A stretch of 6,856 bases of DNA from an uncultured Prevotellaceae bacterium (GTDB lineage Bacteria > Bacteroidota > Bacteroidia > Bacteroidales > Bacteroidaceae), in contig CALDLA010000135.1 in NCBI GenBank assembly GCA_937898415.1, forward strand, positions 1-6,856, written 5' to 3'. The position numbers were made by a program, and so were the translations under genes. The first letter of the stretch is position 1. Every line of letters starts with the position of its first letter. The notes beneath the pieces are model-generated. The model had not been told where the DNA came from, made no database searches, and was given only the letters and a program-made list of their open reading frames with translations. This document shows positions 1 through 5,732 of this stretch, piece by piece.

Positions 1-36
1 TCCTTCAAAGAAAAACATTGCGGTATTGTCTTGTTT

Positions 37-1089
37 TTATTTGTTTTCATTGTCAGGTTCACCTTTGGTTGGCAGACTGTTTTCCTTCTGTATCAGTTCC
101 TTTATGGCACGATCATAGTCGCTTTCATATTGCAGCATCTCCATCTTACGATACTTCTCAAATTCAGCAATTGCCTTCTTCTTGGCTTCCTCATGTGAGA
201 TAGTTCCTTTCCCCACAAGTAATTGCCTACCAGACAATGTCATCAAGTCATCTAACTTCTTGATCCATTCCACCATCTTCATAGGAATCTGCTGCAAAGC
301 TTGTATCTCTGCGAAGTCCAGATACTGCGAAACCAGCAGATTCAAGTATGTCAACTCTTGCTCAGTCAAATAGTTCTTTGCAATCTGTACATCCTCCTTA
401 GTGATATAGTCGCCTTTGAAGTTGGTCATGCCTACCATCGGTTTCTCCGCATCCACTCGCTCATAGATAACCTCTGCGGCTGTATGCTGATGGGCTGCAT
501 AGTGCAGCTTGTTCTGTACTGTAGCAAAGAACATGCGAGTTAAGTTGTCCTGTGGGTCGTAATCTATACTGGTAGCAAAGATGTCCGTCACTTGCTGATA
601 CAAATTGCGTTCACTACTGCGAATATCTCGTATGCGTTGAAGCAGTTCACGGAAATACCTGCTGCCTTTCCCTTTCAGCCTATCGTCATCCAGCGTAAAG
701 CCCTTCTGAATAAACTCACGTAAATGAATCGTAGCCCACTGACGGAAACGAGTTGCCACCTGTGACTTTACACGAAACCCCACTGCAATAATCATATCCA
801 GATTGTAGTGGCTCATGTTTCTGCGTACACTTCTGTTGCCCTCCTGTCGAACTAACAAAAATTTTTTGTGAGTTCGTTCAGGGTCTTGCTCACTCTCGGC
901 ATATATCTGATTAATGTGGTAGCTCACATCCTGTTGAGAAGCATCAAACAGTTCCCTCATCTGCTCCACATTGAGCCACACATCTTCACCCTCGAATCGC
1001 ACATTAACTCGAACTATTCCATTTTCATCTTGGTAAATCAGGAATGCCTGATTCCTTTTCTCCAATTCGTTATGTTCTATTTTCGCCAT
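37..1089 (-). CDS. RhuM family protein (virulence RhuM-like), full length
   Basis: This 350-aa protein matches the RhuM family, named after a Salmonella pathogenicity-island gene whose biochemical activity is not established. The family is frequent beside restriction-modification and other defence genes in Bacteroidota. Family-typical stretches are visible: the FLIYQDENG beta segment (residues 16-24), the helix starting WLNVEQMRELF (38-48) followed by a QDVSYHINQI helix that together look like a DNA-binding fold, YNLDMIIAVGFRVKS (about 94-108), and IQKGFTLDDDRLKG (about 127-140). The second half is helical and contains HYAAHQHTAAEVI (about 196-208), a Fic/Doc-like region in this family, and ends in a charged tail. 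The length is normal and no frameshift is seen. ATG at 1089 is the natural start because the homologous region begins about 15 residues later. The gene is visibly more GC-rich than the operon upstream, suggesting a separate origin. Family assignment is confident; function is not. Confidence 0.88.
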   Translation of the reverse strand: MAKIEHNELEKRNQAFLIYQDENGIVRVNVRFEGEDVWLNVEQMRELFDASQQDVSYHINQIYAESEQDPERTHKKFLLVRQEGNRSVRRNMSHYNLDMIIAVGFRVKSQVATRFRQWATIHLREFIQKGFTLDDDRLKGKGSRYFRELLQRIRDIRSSERNLYQQVTDIFATSIDYDPQDNLTRMFFATVQNKLHYAAHQHTAAEVIYERVDAEKPMVGMTNFKGDYITKEDVQIAKNYLTEQELTYLNLLVSQYLDFAEIQALQQIPMKMVEWIKKLDDLMTLSGRQLLVGKGTISHEEAKKKAIAEFEKYRKMEMLQYESDYDRAIKELIQKENSLPTKGEPDNENK

Positions 1090-1150
1090 ATCTAATCTAC
1101 TTGAATTATCTTTTGCTTGTCTGTCAATGCTTCAGAATACTATTCCTTCT

Positions 1151-1276
1151 TTATCTATTTGCGAAAACCGAATAGGTAGCCCAAACAGACTTCAGCACCT
1201 CTTCCTTTGCCCGTTTGCACTCCACCGTCACCTGCTCTTCCTTCCGAACTGCTTCTTTTATTGTCTTCTCGTTCAT
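1151..1276 (-). pseudogene. Truncated N-terminus of an AlbA_2/AAA_4 (Schlafen-like) ATP-binding regulator
   Basis: Forty-one residues starting MNEKTIKEAVRKEEQVTVEC resemble the extreme N-terminus of Bacteroidota proteins with an AlbA_2 (divergent AAA_4) domain. In these, an E-x-K-x-A/S patch and then VWxTYSAFANT-x-GG leads into the nucleotide-binding fold of a protein of several hundred residues. Here the match reaches SVWATYSVFAN (residues 30-40), then one Arg codon and TAA, so the Gly-Gly motif and the rest of the protein are gone. In the +1 frame after FAN the DNA reads IDKEGIVF before TGA, compatible with a small deletion or a fusion to another part of the gene. I chose ATG at 1276; a longer reading from TTG at 1342 adds 22 residues with no family resemblance and overlaps the upstream gene. 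RhuM starts 61 bp downstream, so the pair may once have been one operon. Confidence 0.7.
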
Positions 1277-1338
1277 ACTTATATTCGTTTGCAAAAACAT
1301 TTTCTGAATAATCACAATAGTCCCTAGATCTCTATACT

Positions 1339-1833
1339 TCAAATATCTGAATAACTATAATACTTTCTATATAATAAAAAAGGGCAATCTGATTTCTTTG
1401 GGATATACTTTATCGCAAACTCCTTGGGAGGATATATTCCGTAACCATATTCCATATCCAATTCATATGGAATATTAAGAAATACATTTGCCACTATATC
1501 ATGATTATTAAGCATTATGCAAATTTCCTTAGATAAATGCGTATCAATTTCTTCTCTTTTATAACTGAATTCATTATTTGCACTTATATTATTATATAAT
1601 TTAGGGTGGTTTCCTAAATAAGTTCCATTATAAAAATTGTAACTATCTTTTTCTTTAGATGAATTTTTAGATAATTCCTTTTCAACATCCTCAATAATAT
1701 CAGGTGATAATTTCTTATCTACATTTGAAAATATATCGTATTGAATGAGGATATTATATGTATAGTCATCGTCATACCAGTGACCATGATTGATTACTTT
1801 TATCCATATTGTTTTGCGAACGAACAACATCAT
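1339..1833 (-). CDS. Unrecognised 164-aa polar protein, very AT-rich
   Basis: I do not recognise this protein. It has 164 residues, starts with two successive ATG codons (1833 and 1830) behind an A-rich leader, and lacks a signal peptide or membrane segment. It is rich in Tyr, Asn, Asp, Lys and Ile, with an aromatic N-terminal strand region (WIKVINHGHWYDDDYTY, about residues 10-26), a charged Lys/Glu/Ser middle (about 42-65), and a C-terminal half with predicted strands around FLNIPYELDMEYGYGIYPP. The DNA is more AT-rich than its neighbours. It lies 39 bp after the 472-aa gene in the same orientation, so it could be the last gene of the TerB-like operon or a separately acquired orphan. Small soluble AT-rich proteins of this kind are often immunity proteins or antitoxins, but that is inference from style and location only. 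The open frame and codon pattern support it being a real gene. Confidence 0.62.
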   Translation of the reverse strand: MMLFVRKTIWIKVINHGHWYDDDYTYNILIQYDIFSNVDKKLSPDIIEDVEKELSKNSSKEKDSYNFYNGTYLGNHPKLYNNISANNEFSYKREEIDTHLSKEICIMLNNHDIVANVFLNIPYELDMEYGYGIYPPKEFAIKYIPKKSDCPFLLYRKYYSYSDI

Positions 1834-1872
1834 AGTGATCTTTTTTATTTCTGTATATTTAATTGGCTTTTG

Positions 1873-3291
1873 TTAATTATTGGAATCTTTCCAATCGTAG
1901 TTCTTTTCTATCTTATTGTATTTCTCAATTATATCCTCCAATATATATGAATTTGCATATTCATATTTTCTGCTAAAAGATTGTAAATATCGCCGGATGT
2001 ACTTAAAGCATTCGTAGGAGCCTAAAACTATTTTGTAATTATCCAAGGTTGCAACCAAGTCTTTTACAGCCACCTGTTTTTGCCCATCTAAAGCATCTTT
2101 GAGTATTTGCATTACCTCATCAAATTCTTTGCGAGGGCTTACATCGTGATATATTCGTCTCAACTCTATAATAAGTTCTTCTATTTCTGTTCTGGAAAAA
2201 TCCAGTTTGTGCTTTGAAAAATTATTGTAAATTGAGACAGACAAAGCATCTGCTCTATATAGACCCCTTAGAGTCATTTCATCCCAAGTAACATCATCTT
2301 CGATATATTTTGGTGACACAACAAAATCATCGTACATCGGATGTAAACAGCCATATTCATACATCATTTTTGATTCAAACAATTTATCACGAAAGAGCCC
2401 TCCTACACTTGGAAATTTGCATGCCCTCTCAAATGCTAATCTCTTATCAGCTATATACTGGATTTCTCTTGAGACAACAAAACCTGCATCTAAAAAAATA
2501 ATACGAAAATCATCATAATTGTAATAGAACAACTCGGCCCGATTGGAAAGAAAATCACAAGTTTGAGCTAAATCAGGAGCCATGTCTATTGTTCTTGTTA
2601 AAGACATATAGAGCAGTTTGAATACTCTCATCTTTAGTTCTTCCCAATATTCGTCTCCTTTCAGTGTTGAGCCATAGTCATTTCGATGAGCTATCATCCA
2701 AGCTAAATCCCATAGAATCATAGAACTTCCTATCATTCCGAATTTGTTGTGCCAATAAAGATGAGGATATCGCAAAGAGTAATTAAGACCAGTTGCCATA
2801 AATGACAATGCTCTTTGGTATCGACCTGCAGACATGAGAGCTCGGCATATTGTAGAGTTGATTAGAGGATGAGTAGCTTCTATATATTTGGGAAGTAGCC
2901 AATCCGCATCATATCTATTGTAAATGAAATATTCGGTATAAGTTTTGTAACGTTGAATATCCCTTAGTTTGGATGTGGAATCCCCTGTTTTACTTGATTC
3001 CCAGTCTGTTCGAAACTCGTCAAGGTCACTCTCATCAATTACCTTATCAGAATTTATATAATACAATACGTTCGTTTGGAAAAACTCATTATAAAGATTC
3101 TTGTATATGTTGACTTGTTCAAATTGCTTTGCAGTTGCATATGAAATACCACCATGATTCTTCTTATACTCATAGAACTCTTCACATAGTTTTTCGACGC
3201 TTTTGGACGTATCAAAAGTTTTCATGAAGTCCATGAAACCTTCAATCTCCATAAGTGATTGAGTGAGCTTTTCAACTTTTAAGTTCTTCAT
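1873..3291 (-). CDS. Unrecognised 472-aa helical protein of the TerB-like operon, TPR-like middle
   Basis: This is the largest protein of the operon and I cannot assign it to a named family. It appears soluble and almost entirely alpha-helical. An N-terminal helical region (1-80) is followed by an acidic linker (about 83-105). Residues about 130-200 look like a tetratricopeptide-type repeat, with paired helices around YIEATHPLINSTICRALM and GRYQRALSFMATGLNYSL. Further helical bundles run to about 350, and a charged C-terminal helical region ends in a Lys/Asn-rich tail. No Walker, nuclease, protease or HTH motif is apparent. Its ATG overlaps the TGA of the 197-aa gene by 4 bp (ATGA), the classic arrangement for translational coupling, so the two proteins probably act together. 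A scaffold or repeat-type partner of the TerB-like proteins is a reasonable guess. TPR membership is weak and should be tested by structure prediction. Confidence 0.8.
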   Translation of the reverse strand: MKNLKVEKLTQSLMEIEGFMDFMKTFDTSKSVEKLCEEFYEYKKNHGGISYATAKQFEQVNIYKNLYNEFFQTNVLYYINSDKVIDESDLDEFRTDWESSKTGDSTSKLRDIQRYKTYTEYFIYNRYDADWLLPKYIEATHPLINSTICRALMSAGRYQRALSFMATGLNYSLRYPHLYWHNKFGMIGSSMILWDLAWMIAHRNDYGSTLKGDEYWEELKMRVFKLLYMSLTRTIDMAPDLAQTCDFLSNRAELFYYNYDDFRIIFLDAGFVVSREIQYIADKRLAFERACKFPSVGGLFRDKLFESKMMYEYGCLHPMYDDFVVSPKYIEDDVTWDEMTLRGLYRADALSVSIYNNFSKHKLDFSRTEIEELIIELRRIYHDVSPRKEFDEVMQILKDALDGQKQVAVKDLVATLDNYKIVLGSYECFKYIRRYLQSFSRKYEYANSYILEDIIEKYNKIEKNYDWKDSNN

Positions 3292-3881
3292 GGGAAAGGA
3301 GTATAATGCTCTTCTAAGAATTTACTAACATACAATTGTCCTAATCCATTGGTCAAAACCTTATAGTCATTGAGAGGTATTGGTTCAATTCGACAACCTG
3401 TTATTGATTGAACAGCTTCAAGTTTTCCAATTCCTGATGCACAGATAGCTGCCCATTTGCGGGTACACAAATCACTTAATGTGTAATACAGATAAGAAAA
3501 CTCTATTTCTTCACGAGCCGTTCGATCTCCATTTTTGCAATCTTGGATTAATCTTACAAAACCTTCATAGTGAATAGCCCCAACCCATTCTGATGGGGTG
3601 CTTTCAAACCAAGATTCCAAATTGTCAGCGACTTTTTCTTTTACAGTTTGATTATAGATCTTCTCCAATTGTGTTAATGCCTCGGAATAAGCTGAAGGGT
3701 ACATTTCATTAGCATACTCCATCAACTTATTCCACATGATTTGCATGGCATACCGGCTTTTGAATATTTCTTTAACCAAATAATAACCGTATTCTGAGCC
3801 AGTCTGCCGATATTTCATTTGATTTCGACAAATTTGTAGTTTTTCTATTTTTGCCTCAAACTCAAACAGAATATCAATCAT
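3288..3881 (-). CDS. Unrecognised 197-aa helical protein of the TerB-like operon
   Basis: No known family is evident. The protein begins with an amphipathic charged helix (about residues 2-26), continues with Tyr/Met-rich helices (GYYLVKEIFKSRYAMQIMW, about 32-50), a helix ending near ADNLESWF, and a Trp-containing segment (SEWVGAIHYEGFVRLI, about 97-112). A cysteine-containing helix SDLCTRKWAAICASGIGKLEAV follows. The last 40 residues look more strand-like (GCRIEPIPLNDYKVL) and end in a helix. No signal peptide, membrane segment or catalytic motif is seen. It starts 11 bp after the second TerB-like gene and its stop codon overlaps the start of the 472-aa gene. This placement argues for an obligate partner of the 472-aa protein. 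ATG at 3881 is the only sensible start between the two neighbours. Confidence 0.78.
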   Translation of the reverse strand: MIDILFEFEAKIEKLQICRNQMKYRQTGSEYGYYLVKEIFKSRYAMQIMWNKLMEYANEMYPSAYSEALTQLEKIYNQTVKEKVADNLESWFESTPSEWVGAIHYEGFVRLIQDCKNGDRTAREEIEFSYLYYTLSDLCTRKWAAICASGIGKLEAVQSITGCRIEPIPLNDYKVLTNGLGQLYVSKFLEEHYTPFP

Positions 3882-3892
3882 ATATAATAAAA

Positions 3893-4228
3893 TTACAGAG
3901 TGTCAGGGTCAATACCGATGTCTGTCATCAATTTTGCAAACAGGAAACCTTCGTGGCGCTCAATATATCCATCAGCTTCAATAATGCGTTTCATGTATTT
4001 CCCAAACATACGCTTCTTATCTATAGACATTGCTTTTAATACGGCTGCTTGCTGATTTATAGTCTTGTCTGTAGCATGCTCTTGTTCATAAGAGGTTATC
4101 TGCATAGCCATTACAGCTTCATTTACAATAGATTGCTCGCGAGGGTCCGCATGGCCATCACAACACATTGCCGTCATAAGAAATGCAAACACTGCACTCT
4201 TTTCTGAAGGAGTGAAATTTGAAAACAT
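3893..4228 (-). CDS. TerB-like protein, second copy in the operon
   Basis: This 111-aa all-helical protein carries the two signature motifs of TerB-like domains: CCDGHADPRE (Asp24, Gly25, Glu31) and EADGYIERHE (Asp86, Gly87, Glu93), each starting a loop between helices. In TerB proteins these acidic clusters are thought to bind divalent metal. The domain fills the whole protein, with no fused partner and no membrane segment. Between the motifs a KKRMFGKYMK helix (about 71-80) parallels KKRLLGFLLQ in the TerB-like protein encoded two genes upstream, and the first motif lies at the same residue numbers in both, so the two are probably paralogs. This copy has a Cys pair (22-23) and a less acidic first loop. 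It starts 9 bp after the 120-aa gene. The fold assignment is good. Tellurite resistance should not be inferred. Confidence 0.8.
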   Translation of the reverse strand: MFSNFTPSEKSAVFAFLMTAMCCDGHADPREQSIVNEAVMAMQITSYEQEHATDKTINQQAAVLKAMSIDKKRMFGKYMKRIIEADGYIERHEGFLFAKLMTDIGIDPDTL

Positions 4229-4237
4229 AGTATAAAA

Positions 4238-4600
4238 TTAAAATCCAAACATCTTGTTTAAACTATCCATAACTTCGTCAACGTTAAAACTACTATTCAT
4301 TTGTTGTTCTGTAGCTTTACCAATAATTGAATTTTGCGGATAACGTCTACGAAAATCATAAAGAGAAATGTCCTTTATTCCAGTGGGAAGTACAGGTACA
4401 ATAATCCTGTTGTCACATTGAACCAAATATATTACACCTTCATAACATTGTGCTTCTCCAATCACAACTCCTACTACGCCTTTATTTGGATAAAACTGAT
4501 ACTTATTCCATTCAGATTGGTTAACAGGAATACCCGCAATAACTAAATTTGTATTACTTCTGACTTTTGCAGAGTTCGTTATTTCGACAAATCTGTCCAT
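4238..4600 (-). CDS. Small beta-rich protein of the TerB-like operon, possible SH3-like barrel
   Basis: I do not recognise a named family for this 120-aa protein. Residues about 18-80 alternate hydrophobic and polar residues as in a compact beta-barrel: NLVIAGIPV, FYPNKGVVGVVIG (36-48), VIYLVQCDNRIIVPVLPTGI (56-75). Gly-Val-Val-Gly at the strand turn and Ile-Val-Pro-Val-Leu-Pro resemble SH3-like or KOW-like small barrels. A basic stretch FRRRYP (83-88) follows, then a flexible Gln/Asn/Ser segment and a short C-terminal amphipathic helix NVDEVMDSLNKMFGF (about 106-120) that could dock onto another subunit. It lies between the two TerB-like genes, 2 bp after the first and 9 bp before the second, so co-translation is very likely. 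An adaptor role between the TerB-like subunits is inference from position and shape. Confidence 0.75.
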   Translation of the reverse strand: MDRFVEITNSAKVRSNTNLVIAGIPVNQSEWNKYQFYPNKGVVGVVIGEAQCYEGVIYLVQCDNRIIVPVLPTGIKDISLYDFRRRYPQNSIIGKATEQQMNSSFNVDEVMDSLNKMFGF

Positions 4601-4602
4601 AA

Positions 4603-4947
4603 TTATAAATCGTTAATATTATTAATGTTAATGTCTGATTTGATTTTCATCCAATACAATTTCTCACCTGCATCAATGACTCCATCTGCGTGAGCCATGT
4701 CTTGAAGAAGAAACCCTAAAAGTCTCTTTTTTTCATCTGACATTTGAGACAAAATATCTTTTGCTTCAACGTCACTCATACTATTCGCTTGGTCGAATTC
4801 AGCTTGTCCAACATTAACATCCTTCATTGATGCAAACTTGTTAATTAGATTCATTTCACTGGGAGAAACTTCACCATCAGCAACCATCATGCTTATCAAG
4901 GCATGAAGGAATGCGACTTTTTCATTCAATTTTAACGTTAAATCCAT
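4603..4947 (-). CDS. TerB-like protein, first gene of the operon
   Basis: This is a 114-aa TerB-like helical protein. The two repeats are clear: VADGEVSPSE (Asp24, Gly25, Glu31) follows the hydrophobic helix VAFLHALISMM, and HADGVIDAGE (Asp88, Gly89, Glu95) follows the helix KKRLLGFLLQDMA. TerB domains are small soluble bundles with a conserved acidic, probably metal-binding face. They occur in tellurite and stress clusters and also, as stand-alone or fused modules, in proposed defence-type operons. The middle (about 43-70) is acidic and the protein ends in an Asn/Ile-rich tail. It opens a five-gene run with a good -7 promoter box about 43 bp upstream of its ATG. The start at 4947 fits the family, since the first helix begins about 8 residues in. 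No terC, terD, terZ or terY relative is present in the window. Confidence 0.85.
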   Translation of the reverse strand: MDLTLKLNEKVAFLHALISMMVADGEVSPSEMNLINKFASMKDVNVGQAEFDQANSMSDVEAKDILSQMSDEKKRLLGFLLQDMAHADGVIDAGEKLYWMKIKSDININNINDL

Positions 4948-4975
4948 AATTATAAATTATTGTTTTATTCCTAAA

Positions 4976-4997
4976 TGCAAATTGTTTTGCAAAGATA
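4976..4997 (-). promoter_or_regulatory. Promoter -7 box with overlapping inverted repeat upstream of the TerB-like operon
   Basis: On the minus strand 4997-4990 reads TATCTTTG, a perfect match to the Bacteroidota sigma-ABfr -7 consensus TAnnTTTG. Transcription would start near 4984 and give a leader of roughly 35-40 nt before the ATG at 4947. No convincing -33 TTG is present at the usual 19-21 bp distance. Directly downstream, TGCAAA (4976-4981) and TTTGCA (4986-4991) form an inverted repeat with a 4-base spacer that overlaps the box and the expected start site, which is where a repressor operator would sit. Confidence 0.5.
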
Positions 4998-5086
4998 AGT
5001 ATTTCTCAAGAAATTGGATTAGTTTTCGTATTAAAAAAACAAAACTCTTCAATTTTGTCTAATTGGAAGCAATTAAGTTGTCTCAT

Positions 5087-5203
5087 TCAAGTTTCCTCAT
5101 CTCCTATATACCGATCCACATTCCCTTCCTTGCGAATCTTCTGGCGACAGTCACTGGTGGCGATGCCGAACTCGCTATTATGGGTTAGATAGTGTAAAGT
5201 CAC
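5087..5203 (-). pseudogene. Coding remnant of unidentified origin, 38 codons
   Basis: Between the two cassettes, minus-strand DNA from 5203 to the TGA at 5087-5089 is open and reads like real protein: TLHYLTHNSEFGIATSDC followed by RQKIRKEGNVDRYIGDEET. It begins at a GTG with no plausible leader, and the frame is closed by TGA just upstream, inside the end of the DUF6717-like gene. The stretch is clearly richer in G and C than the DNA on either side, as expected for a leftover of an inserted gene. I cannot name the parent protein. It could be the C-terminal end of a gene whose front was deleted, or chance coding. The composition step and the protein-like sequence make a remnant more likely. 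Confidence 0.4.
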
Positions 5204-5210
5204 ATAGCTA

Positions 5211-5555
5211 TTACTTCACTTTAAAATAGATTTCTTCTGGATGCTCACCAAACAAGAAGTGTACCACATTACATAGCCAAACATCTTCATTAAATCCGTC
5301 CAAATTCTCTACTTGATATGTACCTCCAATTTCATCATGTGCCACCAACTTCAATCGGATAGGATATTCATCTTCCAGGCTGACATCTACTGTTACGTAT
5401 AGTCGTCCATCTTCTGTAAGATAATCAAGAAATTTATCCGCACCATCTACCATCTCTAGGTCTTCTTGATCTCCATCGTAATCTGGAAGAACAACAAACC
5501 ATCTGCCGTCTTCCCATTTCTCAAATGCTAACTCCATATCGTTGCCTGTAATCAT
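5211..5555 (-). CDS. DUF6717-like small acidic protein
   Basis: This 114-aa soluble acidic protein resembles the DUF6717 family of small bacterial proteins of unknown function. It shows the N-terminal block EDGRWFVVLPDYDGDQEDLE (residues 15-34), then MVDGADKFLDYL (35-46), a central beta-rich part, and the diagnostic C-terminal block VWLCNVVHFLFGEHPEEIYF (92-111). The length is typical. ATG at 5555 overlaps the TGA of the 53-aa gene by 4 bp, which favours this start; an internal ATG at residue 7 (5537) lies immediately before the conserved region and is the alternative. It is the last gene of the small-protein cassette and is followed by a spacer with a coding remnant. Family members often occur near other orphan small proteins, and an immunity-type role has not been shown. 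The family name rests on memory of the motifs. Confidence 0.7.
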   Translation of the reverse strand: MITGNDMELAFEKWEDGRWFVVLPDYDGDQEDLEMVDGADKFLDYLTEDGRLYVTVDVSLEDEYPIRLKLVAHDEIGGTYQVENLDGFNEDVWLCNVVHFLFGEHPEEIYFKVK

Positions 5556-5713
5556 TTAGTTTCATCTTTTTTCCATAATTCTAATAGAAAATCACTATCT
5601 TGCATTATATCATCAATGTCACAATCCTTTTTATCCTTATTAGCTTCAAGATACTCTTCAAGTAATTCATCAGCATTTTTATGATCTGATTTGTTTACTG
5701 ATTCTTTACACAT
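5552..5713 (-). CDS. 53-aa acidic small protein
   Basis: A short gene fills the gap between the DUF1810 and DUF6717-like genes. ATG at 5713 opens 53 codons ending at TGA 5552-5554, which overlaps the next start by 4 bp (ATGA). The product begins MCKESVNKSDHKNADELLEE and is highly charged, with an amphipathic acidic helix (about residues 14-26), two cysteines (2 and 31) and a hydrophobic helix DFLLELW (41-47) before a Lys/Glu tail. I recognise no family. The exact fit between neighbours (19 bp after the DUF1810 stop, coupled stop-start into the next gene) and the coherent helical pattern support a real gene. It may be a regulator or binding partner of the DUF6717-like protein. Confidence 0.6.
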   Translation of the reverse strand: MCKESVNKSDHKNADELLEEYLEANKDKKDCDIDDIMQDSDFLLELWKKDETK

Positions 5714-5732
5714 AATGATTTTTTTTATGTTA

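Noticed and set aside
1..18. Start of another gene (ATG at 18, minus strand, reading MFFFEG to the window edge)
   Set aside because: Only six codons are visible, too few to tell a gene start from chance, although the position 19 bp after RhuM would suit an operon partner.
301..543. Plus-strand open frames across the window, such as this one
   Set aside because: They lie opposite clear minus-strand genes, have no family resemblance and look like translated antisense of RhuM and the other genes.
1277..1342. TTG-initiated extension of the AlbA_2 fragment
   Set aside because: The added residues have no family match and overlap the end of the 164-aa gene; the ATG at 1276 fits the family start.
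3893..4947. Calling the TerB-like genes a tellurite resistance operon
   Set aside because: No terA, terC, terD, terE, terZ or terY relative is in the window, and the TerB fold alone does not imply tellurite resistance.
5060..5075. Inverted repeat TAATTG-GAAG-CAATTA as a terminator
   Set aside because: The stem is only six AT-rich pairs with no following T tract, too weak for an intrinsic terminator; it may be chance in AT-rich DNA.
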